This document shows, in pieces, positions 10,263 to 21,112 of a stretch of 64,000 nt of DNA. Under the pieces are notes generated by a model. The model was not told the origin of the DNA. It ran no database searches and worked only from the letters and a program-made list of their open reading frames with translations. A program made the translations under genes and the position numbers. Every line of letters starts with the position of its first letter. The first letter of the stretch is position 1. The stretch is taken from assembly GCF_018588585.1 (NCBI RefSeq), contig NZ_JAEUFG010000003.1, forward strand, positions 186,001 to 250,000, written 5' to 3'. Source of the DNA: Bacillus sp. SM2101. GTDB lineage: Bacteria > Bacillota > Bacilli > Bacillales > SM2101.

Positions 10263-10410
10263 TGTTGATAAGCTATTAAAACTATAAAATATTCAACACT
10301 ATAAAACAAGCTTTATCCACAAAATGTGGATAAAGCTCATGTTATAGTGGATAACTTGTGGATTATTAAAACTAGAATATCATATAAAGAGATCATTTCA
10401 TTTATCAACA
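10263..10410. promoter_or_regulatory. DnaA-box cluster upstream of sua5
   Basis: Six DnaA boxes lie within 150 bp. Two match TTATCCACA perfectly (10313-10321 plus strand, 10325-10333 minus strand) and face each other across a few bases. Four have one mismatch: 10263-10271 (TTATCAACA, minus), 10346-10354 (TTATCCACT, minus), 10357-10365 (TAATCCACA, minus) and 10402-10410 (TTATCAACA, plus). As I recall, the ywlC (sua5) region is one of the stable DnaA-binding regions found in B. subtilis by ChIP; this is from memory. The region is otherwise gene-free. Confidence 0.75.
10309..10337. repeat. Perfect 13-bp inverted repeat made of two DnaA boxes
   Basis: AGCTTTATCCACA (10309-10321) and TGTGGATAAAGCT (10325-10337) form a perfect stem with a three-base loop. 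Besides binding DnaA it could fold as a hairpin downstream of spoIIR, though no T-run follows on the minus strand. Confidence 0.75.
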
Positions 10411-10537
10411 TGAACACATTGCTATTAATTAAGCCTGTCAGGTACCTTCTCTTCTTTGTAAACAATGGCTATTTGCTAAAATCAACATCTTGCCGCATCA
10501 ATTAGTTATCATAGAAACAAAGTTCACGAAGTGAATC

Positions 10538-11155
10538 CTAATCAAATAACTTTGAAATCCATTCAATAAGAAAAAATCTCACTTTGACCTTTTCATTTTT
10601 TGTTTCTTTCGTTTGCTTAAGCTCATTCTCACTGTTGTCATTCATATCAACTGCTTCACCGTTGGAAAAATCTAAAAAGCATAAAGGAGGAAATAAAACA
10701 CACCACCAATTAGCTCCAGCTCCATCACCTAACGTAATTAATATTGCCTCATATTCACCTGCAGGATACAAATAGTTTCCATATAGTTTCGTCGGAAAAC
10801 TTACTTCGTCAAACTCTACGCTAGCATTTTGTTTGCTACCTTGGTTACTTAGTACCGATTCAACAATTTGCTCTATCATGTGAACACGGGTATTGATTAG
10901 TTTTCTTGCCTCTTCAATCGAAGTCAACTCTTCAACCCATAGTGTAATTTGTTCATTTACCTTATCTCGAATGAGCCTTTTCAAAGCTTGGTCTTCACTA
11001 GAATCACTATTAGCAAGTATGCGTAAACGAATCGCCTCATCTGGAATAATGACAGTATCATTTGCCTGGACATTTGTTTGCTCTCCATAAAACACAATAT
11101 TAACTCCAAAAACTAATAATAAAATATATATAATAGCAATGTTTTTCTTCGCCAT
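10538..11155 (-). CDS. spoIIR: Stage II sporulation protein R
   Basis: 205 residues. SpoIIR is made in the forespore, secreted into the intermembrane space, and triggers SpoIIGA to process pro-sigma-E in the mother cell. A signal peptide or anchor occupies about residues 5-23. Family motifs IRLRILANSDSSEDQALKR and GAGANWWCVLFPPLCF are clear. GGGGCGG precedes the ATG. A sigma-F promoter is expected, but I could not identify one convincingly in the short space before the upstream repeat cluster. It sits between prmC and sua5 as in B. subtilis. Confidence 0.95.
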   Translation of the reverse strand: MAKKNIAIIYILLLVFGVNIVFYGEQTNVQANDTVIIPDEAIRLRILANSDSSEDQALKRLIRDKVNEQITLWVEELTSIEEARKLINTRVHMIEQIVESVLSNQGSKQNASVEFDEVSFPTKLYGNYLYPAGEYEAILITLGDGAGANWWCVLFPPLCFLDFSNGEAVDMNDNSENELKQTKETKNEKVKVRFFLIEWISKLFD

Positions 11156-11242
11156 TTACTAGCACCGCCCCTTCACTAAAACAGTGTGGACAATATAAAA
11201 AAATCTTAAACTAGTAAAATGAAAAAAATCTAGTAGATGAAC

Positions 11243-11720
11243 AGAAAAGCGCAAGTGCCTTGGTCATCCCCGACAAGCACTGGAGCCATTTCATATGAAG
11301 GCGCTTTTTGCCTTCTTATTAAATGGCGAAGTGACCTCGAGGGGATTGGCACTGGAGCTAGACATCTAGAAAGGCAGAAGACGCATGCTTATCGGCGACA
11401 AGCATAAGGCGAGCTGGCTAGAAGGTTGCTTTTTAACCTTCTCGTCAGCTTGACTTATGACCTCGAGCCGATTGCGGCTGGAGCTAGACATACAGAAAAG
11501 CAGAAGTGCCTCGGTCATCCCCGACAAGCACTGGAGGCATTTCATATGAAGGCGCTTTTTGCCTTCTTATTAAATGGCGAAGTGACCTCGAGGGGATAGG
11601 CACTGGAGCTAGACATCTAGAAAAACGCAAGTGTCTCGGTCATCCCCGACAAGCACTGGAGGCATTTCATATGAAGGCGCTTTTGGATTTCGTATCTATG
11701 ATTGAAGTGACCTTAAGATA
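11243..11720 (+). repeat. Family A hairpin repeats, locus 1 (four tandem units)
   Basis: Units start near 11243, 11366, 11493 and 11622; the last is truncated. Each has a constant GACAAGC-ACTGGA block, a long inner hairpin, a GACCTCGAG block and a closing GAGCTAGACA. Units 1, 3 and 4 have inner stem ATTTCAT/AAATGG with GAAGGC/GCCTTC; unit 2 has CATAAG/CTTATG with AGAAGGTT/AACCTTCT and outer stem ATCGGC/GCCGAT. Orientation is opposite to spoIIR and prmC, the one locus where units are antisense to the flanking genes. Confidence 0.85.
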
Positions 11721-11763
11721 AATAAGGGCCCTTTTCGTCCATTTTCACATTAATACCTTTATA

Positions 11764-12633
11764 TTAAGATATCTCAGCAAAGACCATTCTATCTTTGCCG
11801 TTAATATCAAATACAACCTCAACAACTGCATTTCTAAAAGTTTGTTGTAGTAATGATTGAACGCTCTTACCTTGTCCAACCCCTACTTCAAAAGCAATAA
11901 TTGCCTTCTCACTTAATACGTAAGGCAATTGCGTCATAAAACGACGATAAAAATCAAGTCCATCCTCACCACCAGCTAAAGCACGCATAGGGTCGTAATC
12001 CTTTACAACTGGAGATAGTTTGTCAATCTCATCGTTAGGGATATAAGGAGGGTTCGAGACAATCACATCAAAAGTTGTATCACTATTCATAAAAGGCGTT
12101 AGCAAATCCCCTTGAATAAACGTAACCTCTGTCTCGAGGTTTTCAGCATTTAATTTCGCAATGGCTAGTGATTCTTTTGCAATATCAGTAGCAGTGACAT
12201 GTAATGATTTCCGCTCAGAAGCTAATGTAATGGCAATGATACCACTCCCAGTTCCAACATCTACTACGTTAACACGATTTCCATTTGGAAATAACTTATC
12301 TATACGTTGCAGGACACCTTGCACTAGCTCTTCTGTTTCTGGACGCGGGATTAATACTTCTTTGTTTACACGAAAGGTTCTTCCGTAAAAATGTTCATAT
12401 CCAATAATGTGTTGAACCGGAACACCATTACAATGAGTGTGTATATCTTCTGTAAACTTTCTATCTATCTCAGTATCGATGTCCATTCTCATGTTGCTAA
12501 ACAGTTGCGTTCTCGACATTTGAAGGTGATGAAGTAACAATAATTCGCCTACATTGTCATCCCTATTTGATTCCTTTAAAAAAGAAGAAGCCCAATTCAG
12601 GGCTTCATATATTTTTCTCTTTTGCTTACTCAT
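11764..12633 (-). CDS. prmC: Peptide chain release factor N5-glutamine methyltransferase
   Basis: 289 residues. It methylates the glutamine of the GGQ motif in release factors, using S-adenosylmethionine. The SAM motif VVDVGTGSG is at about 123-131 and the substrate motif NPPY at 194-197. Its ATG overlaps the prfA stop by eight bases, so the two are translationally coupled and the enzyme is made next to its RF1 substrate. Full length for the family. Confidence 0.96.
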   Translation of the reverse strand: MSKQKRKIYEALNWASSFLKESNRDDNVGELLLLHHLQMSRTQLFSNMRMDIDTEIDRKFTEDIHTHCNGVPVQHIIGYEHFYGRTFRVNKEVLIPRPETEELVQGVLQRIDKLFPNGNRVNVVDVGTGSGIIAITLASERKSLHVTATDIAKESLAIAKLNAENLETEVTFIQGDLLTPFMNSDTTFDVIVSNPPYIPNDEIDKLSPVVKDYDPMRALAGGEDGLDFYRRFMTQLPYVLSEKAIIAFEVGVGQGKSVQSLLQQTFRNAVVEVVFDINGKDRMVFAEIS

Positions 12634-13699
12634 TATCGTCTTGCTCCATTTTTTTGGATTGATCTTCTAATATAAGCGCATCAATAAATTCATCTAGCTT
12701 ACCTTGTAAAATTTGGTCTAGCTTTTGAATTGTTAGGCCAATTCGATGATCAGTTACACGATTCTGAGGAAAGTTATATGTCCGTATACGCTCTGAACGA
12801 TCACCAGAGCCTACAGCTTGTTTACGATTTTGATCATATTCAGCTTGTGCTTCTTGCTGAAACTTATCGTATACACGTGCACGTAAAACTTTCATCGCTT
12901 TTTCTTTATTTTTTATTTGTGACTTTTCATCTTGACAAGATACTACTGTACCTGTTGGTACATGTGTTAAACGTACAGCTGACATGGTTGTATTTACACT
13001 CTGTCCACCTGGCCCACTTGAAGCAAAGGTATCTACTCGAATATCCTTTTCATGGATATCTACTTCAACTTCTTCTGCTTCAGGTAAACACGCAACAGTA
13101 GCTGTTGACGTATGAATACGACCACCAGATTCAGTTTCAGGAACACGCTGTACGCGGTGTGCACCGTTTTCAAATTTCATCTTTGAATAGGCACCTTTAC
13201 CATTTATCATAAAAATAATCTCTTTAAAGCCACCAATTCCCGTTGAACTAGCTTCTATGACTTCGGTTTTCCACCCTTGAATCTCCGCGTAACGAGAATA
13301 CATTCGGTATAAATCACCTGCAAATAGAGCTGCTTCATCTCCACCTGCTGCGCCGCGTATTTCCATAATTACATTTTTATCATCATTAGGGTCTTTAGGA
13401 ATAAGAAGAACTTTCAAATGCTCCACAATTTCAGACTCATTACTTTCAAGTTCACTAATCTCTTCCTTAACCATATCTCTCATATCTGCATCAAGCTTTT
13501 CTTCAAGCATTGCTTTTGCATCCTGAAGTTGCTCGCTAACAGATTTATATTCTCTATATTTTTGAACTGTTTCCTGTATATCTGATTGTTCCTTAGAATA
13601 ATCACGTAATTTTTTAGGATCATTTACGATTTCAGGATCACTTAATAGCTCATTCAATTTTTCAAAACGCTCTTCTACAGCTTGCAAACGATCAAACAC
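12626..13699 (-). CDS. prfA: Peptide chain release factor 1
   Basis: 357 residues from a GTG at 13699 ([15 protein letters not shown]). An ATG-started extension to 13762 is not supported: GAGGTG lies eight bases before the GTG, and the N-terminus from there aligns with B. subtilis RF1. The stop-codon recognition tripeptide is in [10 protein letters not shown] and the peptidyl-hydrolysis motif in [14 protein letters not shown]1 reads UAA and UAG. Followed by overlapping prmC, which methylates its GGQ glutamine. Confidence 0.97.
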   Translation of the reverse strand: MFDRLQAVEERFEKLNELLSDPEIVNDPKKLRDYSKEQSDIQETVQKYREYKSVSEQLQDAKAMLEEKLDADMRDMVKEEISELESNESEIVEHLKVLLIPKDPNDDKNVIMEIRGAAGGDEAALFAGDLYRMYSRYAEIQGWKTEVIEASSTGIGGFKEIIFMINGKGAYSKMKFENGAHRVQRVPETESGGRIHTSTATVACLPEAEEVEVDIHEKDIRVDTFASSGPGGQSVNTTMSAVRLTHVPTGTVVSCQDEKSQIKNKEKAMKVLRARVYDKFQQEAQAEYDQNRKQAVGSGDRSERIRTYNFPQNRVTDHRIGLTIQKLDQILQGKLDEFIDALILEDQSKKMEQDDNE

Positions 13700-13888
13700 A
13701 TCATTCACCTCAATTTTAGTCCATAACATTGTAATTATATTATACGTTAACAAAGGAGTCAAAGAAATGTCGTCATTTATGATAGCTCTCGTTATCCGTC
13801 AGAGGTGTCCCACTAGGCAGATACATTACATAGTAACAACAAAAGGATATTTTTATATCGTTTGTTTTTTTCTAGAAACCTTAATATT

Positions 13889-14058
13889 AAGCTGTTTTCA
13901 CATTGATTGTAGTTTTCTTATTAGGGAATAAACACGTACACAACTAGAATTCTGGGCGTCTTTTCTTCTATCATAACGACGACTTAAAATTTATAACCAC
14001 TTTGTTGTTTTTGTTACTAACCTTATGACGATAGCAACAAAGTTGATGAAAAGAGTCT
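13889..14058 (-). repeat. Family B MITE-like repeat (full length)
   Basis: About 170 bp in the gap between tdk and prfA. One end is AAGCTGTTTTCACATTGATTG, the other is AGCAACAAAGTTGATGAAAAGAGTCT; these are imperfect inverted repeats of each other. No coding capacity. Confidence 0.7.
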
Positions 14059-14150
14059 CAATAAAAATAGCAATAAATTCTCAAAAAGAGACTTAAAATG
14101 AAGCGTTATGTAATTTAGCCAATAAAAAATGCACAACTATTTGCTGCGCA

Positions 14151-14771
14151 TTATTTTCCGACATTGTTACTATTTATCCCCATATTCATGCTACGTTTAC
14201 CTGGTACTTCATGATGATGACGACACCGAGGTTCATATGATTCTGATGCTCCTACTAAAATAATTGGTTCATCATAATAAGCAGGATTACCATCTATTAA
14301 TCGCTGAGTTCTACTCGCTGGTGAACCACAAATGGCACAAACAGCTTGCAACTTTGTCACTAATTCAGCAATAGCCATTAGCGCAGGAACAGGCCCGAAC
14401 GGTTCTCCTCTAAAATCTTGATCTAGACCAGCAACGATGACACGATGACCTTGGTTGGCTAATTGTGTAACAACTTGAATAATGTCTTCATCAAAAAATT
14501 GAACTTCATCAATTGCTACTACATCTGTTGTAGACGTTACATTCGAAATAATATCTTGTGAATCTTTTACAGAATGAGCAATAATAGATGTCCCATTATG
14601 AGATACTACTTCTTCATCACTATAACGATTATCTATAAGTGGTTTAAAAACTTGAATACTTTGCTTTGCAAATTGCGCACGTCTCACTCGTCGAATTAAT
14701 TCTTCAGACTTCCCAGAAAACATGCTGCCACAAATTAGTTCAAGCCAGCCAGTTTGCTTCATAACATACAT
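14151..14771 (-). CDS. tdk: Thymidine kinase
   Basis: 206 residues from the ATG at 14771 ([15 protein letters not shown]), which matches B. subtilis Tdk; an in-frame ATG at 14804 is not needed. It phosphorylates thymidine with ATP in salvage. The P-loop GSMFSGKS is near residues 15-22, DEVQFFD is the Walker B region, and [13 protein letters not shown] with YEPRCRHHH form the zinc-binding lasso of type II thymidine kinases. It follows rpmE. Confidence 0.97.
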   Translation of the reverse strand: MYVMKQTGWLELICGSMFSGKSEELIRRVRRAQFAKQSIQVFKPLIDNRYSDEEVVSHNGTSIIAHSVKDSQDIISNVTSTTDVVAIDEVQFFDEDIIQVVTQLANQGHRVIVAGLDQDFRGEPFGPVPALMAIAELVTKLQAVCAICGSPASRTQRLIDGNPAYYDEPIILVGASESYEPRCRHHHEVPGKRSMNMGINSNNVGK

Positions 14772-14845
14772 GAAACGGCGTCTCCCTTTTTTCTGTAATT
14801 TCATATCAAATATTTTTATATTTAACTAAGTATAAAACAAAGTAA

Positions 14846-14880
14846 AAAACAGGCAAGATATGGAATAACTCGCCTGTTTT
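14846..14880 (-). terminator. Intrinsic terminator of rpmE
   Basis: AAAACAGGC (14846-14854) pairs with GCCTGTTTT (14872-14880). On the minus strand the stem is followed by TTTTTTAC. It lies 7 bp downstream of the rpmE stop. Confidence 0.85.
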
Positions 14881-14886
14881 ACTTGA

Positions 14887-15239
<353 letters not shown>

Positions 15240-15245
15240 TGAGAA

Positions 15246-15274
15246 ATTATAACAAGGGTTCTCATCTTTTGCAA
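15246..15274 (-). promoter_or_regulatory. Sigma-A promoter of rpmE
   Basis: Minus-strand -35 TTGCAA (15269-15274), 17-bp spacer, -10 TATAAT (15246-15251). The transcript would start near 15239, giving a ~150-nt leader. Confidence 0.65.
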
Positions 15275-15310
15275 CTACCTGATACTAACAATTCTTTTTT
15301 CATCAAAAAT

Positions 15311-16594
15311 TTAAACTCGCCTAGATGATGAATGCCCCATCGCTTTCCATTCTTCTTCAAGCATTTGAAAAAATTCTTGATTTGATTTTGATTTCCTTAA
15401 TTTTCTTAAAAACTTCTCTGCAAAATCAGGTGAATCTGACATAGATTTTCTGATCGCCCATAACTTATCAAGGTGATCCTTAGGAATTAATAATTCTTCC
15501 TTACGAGTTCCTGAACGACGAATATCAATTGCAGGGAAAATTCTTTTCTCTGCTAATGAACGATCCAAATGAAGCTCCATATTACCAGTTCCTTTGAACT
15601 CTTCATATATGACATCGTCCATTCTTGAGCCGGTATCAACTAATGCAGTAGCTAATATCGTTAAGCTTCCACCTTCTTCAATGTTTCTAGCAGCTCCAAA
15701 AAACCTCTTAGGACGATGGAAAGCAGCTGGGTCAATACCACCAGATAATGTACGTCCACTTGGTGGGATAACTAAGTTATACGCACGTGCTAATCGTGTG
15801 ATGCTATCCATTAAAATGATTACATCTCTCTTATGCTCAACAAGTCGCATCGCACGCTCTAATACAAGCTCTGCAACCTTTATATGATTTTCTGGTACTT
15901 CATCAAACGTTGAACTAACAACATCTCCTGCAACAGACCTTTCAATATCTGTTACTTCCTCTGGTCTTTCATCAATTAACAGTACAATAAGCTCAGCATC
16001 AGGTTGATTTGTCGTAATACTGTTAGCAATTTCTTTTAACAGCATGGTTTTACCAGCCTTTGGAGGAGCTACAATTAAACCACGTTGTCCAAAGCCAACA
16101 GGTGCTGTAACGTCCATAATGCGTGTCGACAATTTATGTGGAGCTGTTTCAAGCTTAATTTGTCTATTTGGATACAAAGGAGTCAATGCAGGAAAGTGTA
16201 CACGTTCTTTAGCTGTTTCGGGATCATCCCCGTTAACTGCCTCTACGTGTAGTAATCCATAATATCGCTCATTTTCCTTAGGAGGCCTTACTTTTCCAGA
16301 AACTTTATCACCGTTTCGAAGGTCAAATCGACGAATTTGCGAAGCTGAAATATAGATATCCTCTGAGCTTGGAGAATAATTAATTGGTCTTAGAAATCCA
16401 AAACCTTCAGATTGAATGATTTCTAAAACACCTTCCATGAATAATAATCCGTCTTTCTCCGCCCTTGCTTTTAAAATGGCAAAGATTAATTCCTTTTTCG
16501 TAAGCTTACTATAATAAGTTATTTTAAATTCACGAGCAAGCTCGTACAATTCCTTTAACTTCATTTCCTCTAACTTTCCAATTGTTAGACTCAT
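15311..16594 (-). CDS. rho: Transcription termination factor Rho
   Basis: 427 residues, full length. N-terminal Rho_N region (about 1-45), a cold-shock-like RNA-binding domain (GFGFLRP near 64-70), then a RecA-type ATPase with P-loop APPKAGKTM at 176-184 and Walker B LIVLLIDERPEEV. It is a hexameric RNA helicase that ends transcription of untranslated RNA. Ribosome site GAGTGGTG is weak, and a long gene-free region lies upstream, compatible with autogenous control. Confidence 0.97.
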   Translation of the reverse strand: MSLTIGKLEEMKLKELYELAREFKITYYSKLTKKELIFAILKARAEKDGLLFMEGVLEIIQSEGFGFLRPINYSPSSEDIYISASQIRRFDLRNGDKVSGKVRPPKENERYYGLLHVEAVNGDDPETAKERVHFPALTPLYPNRQIKLETAPHKLSTRIMDVTAPVGFGQRGLIVAPPKAGKTMLLKEIANSITTNQPDAELIVLLIDERPEEVTDIERSVAGDVVSSTFDEVPENHIKVAELVLERAMRLVEHKRDVIILMDSITRLARAYNLVIPPSGRTLSGGIDPAAFHRPKRFFGAARNIEEGGSLTILATALVDTGSRMDDVIYEEFKGTGNMELHLDRSLAEKRIFPAIDIRRSGTRKEELLIPKDHLDKLWAIRKSMSDSPDFAEKFLRKLRKSKSNQEFFQMLEEEWKAMGHSSSRRV

Positions 16595-17234
16595 ATAAAC
16601 ACCACTCTTTAAATGTTATTATTTCCTCTAAATAAGTAGGTAAAAAATGGAATGAATAATAATTAGGTGAGCTATCTTATTAAAGAGGTAGAATTAATGA
16701 TAATTCTTTTTCCGCATTGCTTGTTCATTTTTCATTAGTTTATTTGTTAGTATTGAAAAACGAAGGTTTGGAAGGCTTTCACATGAAGCAAAAAAAGAAG
16801 AATACAAGTTTTTCTTTTACGTAGCACTTTCTATTTTACCCTTTTTTCGTATACATATTCAACTATTTTTTAATTATAACAGCAAAACATATCTAATTAT
16901 GCGTCTCACGAGCATATTTCCCGTAGAAAACAGTGCATGGAAAATGTCTAGTTTACTTACTTAACTTATGACTGTTGAAGAATGAACAATGTACAGTAAG
17001 GTATATGAAATGAGTCATTCAGCATGATTTTGAAGGCTCTTCCCATATACTTCTTTGCTAAACTTGAACAATTAGATGTGATTTTAGTATAAGTTATCGT
17101 GATAACGAGGAGAGATACTACTCACTATGTATCATACATGTTTTTTACAGAAACCACCTTTTACAGTGAAAAAATTTCATAATTGTTAATTTAATTCTTT
17201 AACAATCATGGCAAAGACAGTTTTTTTAAAAGAA

Positions 17235-17360
17235 AAGGCTCTTTTCGTAAACTTTGTTGCTATCGTTATCCAATTAAAAGTGGTGAAAAGATACCACACC
17301 CCAATTGTGTACGTGTTTGACTGTTAGTACGAAAAGCTACAAATCATGCGAAAACAGTCA
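17235..17360 (+). repeat. Family B MITE-like repeat
   Basis: Starts AAGGCTCTTTTCGTAAACTT and ends near ATGCGAAAACAGTC. It carries the typical ACGTGTTTG...TTAGTACGAAAAGC right half but is slightly shortened in the middle. Confidence 0.7.
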
Positions 17361-17363
17361 AAG

Positions 17364-17395
17364 AAAACGAGGGTTGTTAAGAAAACCCTCGTTTT
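17364..17395 (-). terminator. Intrinsic terminator of glpX
   Basis: A 12-bp perfect stem (AAAACGAGGGTT 17364-17375, AACCCTCGTTTT 17384-17395) followed on the minus strand by TTTTCTTT, 18 bp after the glpX stop. Confidence 0.85.
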
Positions 17396-17413
17396 AGCTA
17401 GTTAATAATTATA

Positions 17414-18376
17414 TTACTTAATGACAAGGTTTGGCTTTTTCTTCAAGCTATGCCTTCCCTCTACGAAACGAACCGTTCCAGATTTTGCACGCATGACAAT
17501 CGAATGAGTAGAACCATAGGTGCCTTTAAATTGAACCCCTTTAAGAAGCTCACCATCTGTAACACCTGTTGCAGAGAAAATAGCATCATCACCACGAACT
17601 AAATCTTCCATACGTAAAACTCGACTAACATCAAGTCCCATAGATTTACAGCGTTCTACCTCTGCATCATCCTGTGGTAGGAGTTTACCTTGAATCTCTC
17701 CCCCTAAGCATTTTAAAGCAACTGCAGCTAGAACACCTTCCGGAGCGCCACCAGATCCAAATAAAATATCAACACCAGTATGATCAAACGCAGTGTTAAA
17801 AGCTCCTGCTACATCTCCATCATCGATCAGCTTTATTCTCGCTCCTGCTTCACGAAGTTGTGCAATAATATGGTCATGTCGAGGGCGGTTCAAAACTGTT
17901 GCAACAACATCTTGAATATCTTTGTTTTTCGCCTTTGCAACAGCCTTCAAATTATCAATTACAGGCGCATCGATATCAATATGTCCTACAGCCTCTGGAC
18001 CGACAGCTATTTTATCCATATACATATCAGGCGCGTGCAATAGATTTCCGTTATCAGCAACAGCTAATACTGCAAGCGCGTTCCATCCACCTGAAGCAAC
18101 AATGTTAGTGCCTTCGAGTGGATCAACAGCAACATCCACACGTTGTCCATAACCAGTTCCAAGCTTTTCACCAATGTATAACATCGGTGCTTCGTCCATT
18201 TCACCTTCTCCAATCACAACAGTACCTTTCATAGGTACAGTGTCAAATACGTCTCTCATTGCAGAAGTTGCAGCATCATCTGCTTCATCTTTTTTCCCAC
18301 GACCCATCCATCGCGCTGATGCTAAAGCAGCTGCTTCAGTTACCCGAACAAGCTCCATAGATAAACTTCGTTCCAT
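17414..18376 (-). CDS. glpX: Fructose-1,6-bisphosphatase class II (GlpX/YwjI)
   Basis: 320 residues from the ATG at 18376 ([18 protein letters not shown]), which matches B. subtilis YwjI; a start at 18406 lacks a ribosome site, whereas GGGGGAAG is five bases before 18376. It dephosphorylates fructose-1,6-bisphosphate in gluconeogenesis. The class II metal site is seen in [10 protein letters not shown] and VDPLEGT. Neighbours murZ, tal and fba group central sugar-phosphate enzymes here. Confidence 0.96.
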   Translation of the reverse strand: MERSLSMELVRVTEAAALASARWMGRGKKDEADDAATSAMRDVFDTVPMKGTVVIGEGEMDEAPMLYIGEKLGTGYGQRVDVAVDPLEGTNIVASGGWNALAVLAVADNGNLLHAPDMYMDKIAVGPEAVGHIDIDAPVIDNLKAVAKAKNKDIQDVVATVLNRPRHDHIIAQLREAGARIKLIDDGDVAGAFNTAFDHTGVDILFGSGGAPEGVLAAVALKCLGGEIQGKLLPQDDAEVERCKSMGLDVSRVLRMEDLVRGDDAIFSATGVTDGELLKGVQFKGTYGSTHSIVMRAKSGTVRFVEGRHSLKKKPNLVIK

Positions 18377-18591
18377 ACGTGCTTCCCCCCAAAAAATTGC
18401 CTTCAACTTTACAGTTTACTTTAAAAAGCGTAAGTTGAAAAGCAGTGAGCATATATTAAACTGTATCAAAGGTTCTATTTCGTATACCTTGTTACTATTT
18501 TCTCTTACTTTTAAACGGTTAGTTACATATTATATAGTTGCTATAGTTTTTATGTTTATATCTTATAAATGATCAAATGTAAACATACTAT

Positions 18592-19878
18592 TTATAAGTT
18601 TTGTAACTGTTCTATTTCTTCTTGAGTCATTTTCTCTCTCCATATCGTCGCACCGAGACCTGAAAGCTTATCCTCAAGGTGACTATAACCACGATCAATA
18701 TGCTCTAATCCAGTTATTTCTGTTATACCATTAGCGATTAAACCAGCTACAACCAATGAAGCTCCTGCTCGCAAATCACTCGCTCGCACTCTTGCACCTT
18801 GTAATCGAGCTGGACCAGAAATAATGGATGAGCCACCTTCTACTTTGACATTCGCATTCATACGCCTCAATTCATCAATATGCTTAAAGCGTGCACCATA
18901 AATCGTATCAGTAACAATACTTGTACCTTGTGCTCTTGTTAGTAAAGAAGTAAAAGGTTGTTGTAGATCTGTCGGAAAACCGGGATACACAAGTGTTTTT
19001 AAATCGACTGCCTTTAAATTATTTGAACTAGAAATTAGCACTTGATCATTACTTGTTTCAATTGAAACACCCATTTCACGTAGCTTAGCAATAAGTGATT
19101 CGAGATGTAACGGAATTACATTATCTACCAACACTTGTTCTCCAGTTGCCGCTGCAACGATAATGTATGTACCAGCTTCAATTCTATCCGGTATGATTGA
19201 GTGGCGGCACCCACGAAGATGCTCTACCCCGTCAATTCGGATGACATCAGTTCCTGCACCCTTGATTTTTGCACCCATACTAGAGAGTAAAGTGGCTACA
19301 TCAATAATCTCAGGTTCTTTTGCAGCATTCTCAATAATCGTTCTCCCTTTTGCTCTGACAGCTGCCAACATAATATTAATCGTTGCACCAACACTTACTA
19401 CATCTAAATATATTCTGGCACCCCTTAGCTCATTAGCACGTAAATAAATCGCACCTTGTTCGTTGGTTACTTGAGCTCCAAGTGCTTCAAAGCCTTTAAT
19501 ATGCTGGTCAATTGGTCGAGGTCCCAAGTGACACCCTCCTGGCAACCCAATTACAGCCTTTTTAAATCGACCAAGCATCGCACCCATTAAATAATAAGAG
19601 GCACGTAATTTTTTCACTTTACCATTTGGCAAAGGCATAGAGATCATATTAGTAGGATCAATAGTCATCTCTTTATCATTAAGTACTACGTTACCACCGA
19701 TTTCCTCTAATAAACCACCTAACATTTGTACATCCGAAATATTTGGTATACCTTCAATTGTGACAGGTGAATCCGCCAAGATCGTTGCTGGGATAAGAGC
19801 AACGACGCTATTTTTAGCTCCACTAATTTTCACTGATCCCTTTAACGGATAACCACCAGCTATTTTTAACTTTTCCAT
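18592..19878 (-). CDS. murZ: UDP-N-acetylglucosamine 1-carboxyvinyltransferase (MurZ/MurAB type)
   Basis: 428 residues. First committed step of peptidoglycan synthesis: enolpyruvyl transfer from PEP to UDP-GlcNAc. The catalytic C116 in [14 protein letters not shown] is the fosfomycin target. [10 protein letters not shown] near the N-terminus and an [11 protein letters not shown] motif near the C-terminus complete the family pattern. Firmicutes usually have two paralogues; this one next to tal, fba and rho is the MurZ (MurAB) copy by position. AAGGGAG is six bases upstream. Confidence 0.95.
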   Translation of the reverse strand: MEKLKIAGGYPLKGSVKISGAKNSVVALIPATILADSPVTIEGIPNISDVQMLGGLLEEIGGNVVLNDKEMTIDPTNMISMPLPNGKVKKLRASYYLMGAMLGRFKKAVIGLPGGCHLGPRPIDQHIKGFEALGAQVTNEQGAIYLRANELRGARIYLDVVSVGATINIMLAAVRAKGRTIIENAAKEPEIIDVATLLSSMGAKIKGAGTDVIRIDGVEHLRGCRHSIIPDRIEAGTYIIVAAATGEQVLVDNVIPLHLESLIAKLREMGVSIETSNDQVLISSSNNLKAVDLKTLVYPGFPTDLQQPFTSLLTRAQGTSIVTDTIYGARFKHIDELRRMNANVKVEGGSSIISGPARLQGARVRASDLRAGASLVVAGLIANGITEITGLEHIDRGYSHLEDKLSGLGATIWREKMTQEEIEQLQNL

Positions 19879-20105
19879 GTTTTTCTCCCTTCTAAGTGGA
19901 TCATCAAAAGTTCCTCAAAAAACTCGGTTCGATATATTCCTTCAACACTTATTTTTTGCCTCCCTTTTCATCCACCATAGCGAAGTAAACTATATATTAA
20001 TTTATAATAAATTGGTATATTTACCCATATGAATTAAGTATTATCTAATAGTTTACACGAAAAAGCAAAAATAATGTATGGAAATGATCCTCTTAAAAAT
20101 ATTTT

Positions 20106-20753
20106 CTAGTCATTTTTTTTATTCCAATCTGCTAGAAACTTTTCAATACCTTGATCTGTCAACGGATGATTACAGAGTTGCATAATCAAGTTATAAGGAA
20201 CAGTTGCTATATGAGCACCATTTAGCGCAGCTTCTGTTATATGCATTGGGTGACGTATAGAGGCAGCAATAATTTCCGTCTCTAGATTGTGCACATTAAA
20301 AATTTCTGCAATCGTTGCAATTAAGTCCATACCATTATGTCCTATATCATCTAAACGGCCAAGGAATGGTGATACATAAGTAGCTCCAGCTCTTGCAGCA
20401 AGCAACGCTTGATTTGCATTAAAAATAAGCGTAACATTCGTTTTGATTCCTTCATCAGAAAAAGCTTTCACAGCTTTTAAGCCTTCAATAGTCATCGGAA
20501 CTTTAATCGTAATATTTGGAGCGATCTTAGCGAGCTCTTTGCCCTCTTCAATCATTTCTGGTGCTGTTGTAGCAATAACCTCAGCGCTAACAGAGCCGGG
20601 TACGAGTGAAGTTATTTCACGTAGACGATCGTGAAAGGAAACATTTTTTTCTTTTGCAACTAAACTTGGGTTTGTCGTTACACCAGATAAAATTCCAACT
20701 GAATGAGCTTCACGGATTTCTTCAATGTTTGCAGTATCAATAAAAAATTTCAT
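20106..20753 (-). CDS. tal: Transaldolase, small (TalC/YwjH) type
   Basis: 215 residues from the ATG at 20753 ([16 protein letters not shown]), with AGGAGG ten bases upstream; ATGs at 20759 and 20789 are worse placed. The Schiff-base lysine is K84 in [20 protein letters not shown] is the family signature near residue 24. It moves a dihydroxyacetone unit between sugar phosphates in the pentose phosphate pathway; short members include fructose-6-phosphate aldolases. Next to fba, as in B. subtilis. Confidence 0.95.
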   Translation of the reverse strand: MKFFIDTANIEEIREAHSVGILSGVTTNPSLVAKEKNVSFHDRLREITSLVPGSVSAEVIATTAPEMIEEGKELAKIAPNITIKVPMTIEGLKAVKAFSDEGIKTNVTLIFNANQALLAARAGATYVSPFLGRLDDIGHNGMDLIATIAEIFNVHNLETEIIAASIRHPMHITEAALNGAHIATVPYNLIMQLCNHPLTDQGIEKFLADWNKKND

Positions 20754-20926
20754 TATCATTCTTCCTCCTAAAATAATATAATAAAACAATGTTTTCGAAT
20801 TATTCGTTTATTTCGTAATAATAAATATACATGAGTTCTAGTCATTTTACACGCAATAAAACTACTTCTAACCTAATTTGGGAGCTATCGCAGCGAATCA
20901 TATGAAAAAAAGCCGAAGAAAAAACA

Positions 20927-20996
20927 AAACCGCCCTTCATTTCAAGTATCTACAAAGATAATGAAATAATGCACAATAGTTGTGCAAAGGCGGTTT
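20927..20996 (-). terminator. Terminator of fba (branched hairpin)
   Basis: AAACCGCC (20927-20934) pairs with GGCGGTTT (20989-20996); inside are two further hairpins (ATTTCA/TGAAAT and GCACAA/TTGTGC). On the minus strand the outer stem is followed by a T-rich tail. Confidence 0.7.
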
Positions 20997-21112
20997 CTCT
21001 GTGTATAGAAATTATTTGGCTAGCCTACCATTTCATATGAACAATCATTATATGAAAATGTTATAAGAAAAACACGCAATATAGAAATGATGTGTAATTC
21101 CTTTGGTAAGAT

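Larger units (their letters stand above)
16595..17413. other. Long gene-free interval between glpX and rho
   Basis: 819 bp with no supported gene. It holds a Family B repeat (17235-17360), the glpX terminator, and a perfect palindrome GTTATCGTGATAAC at 17093-17106 of unknown role. Between 16620 and 17090 I see nothing I can name. Confidence 0.5.
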
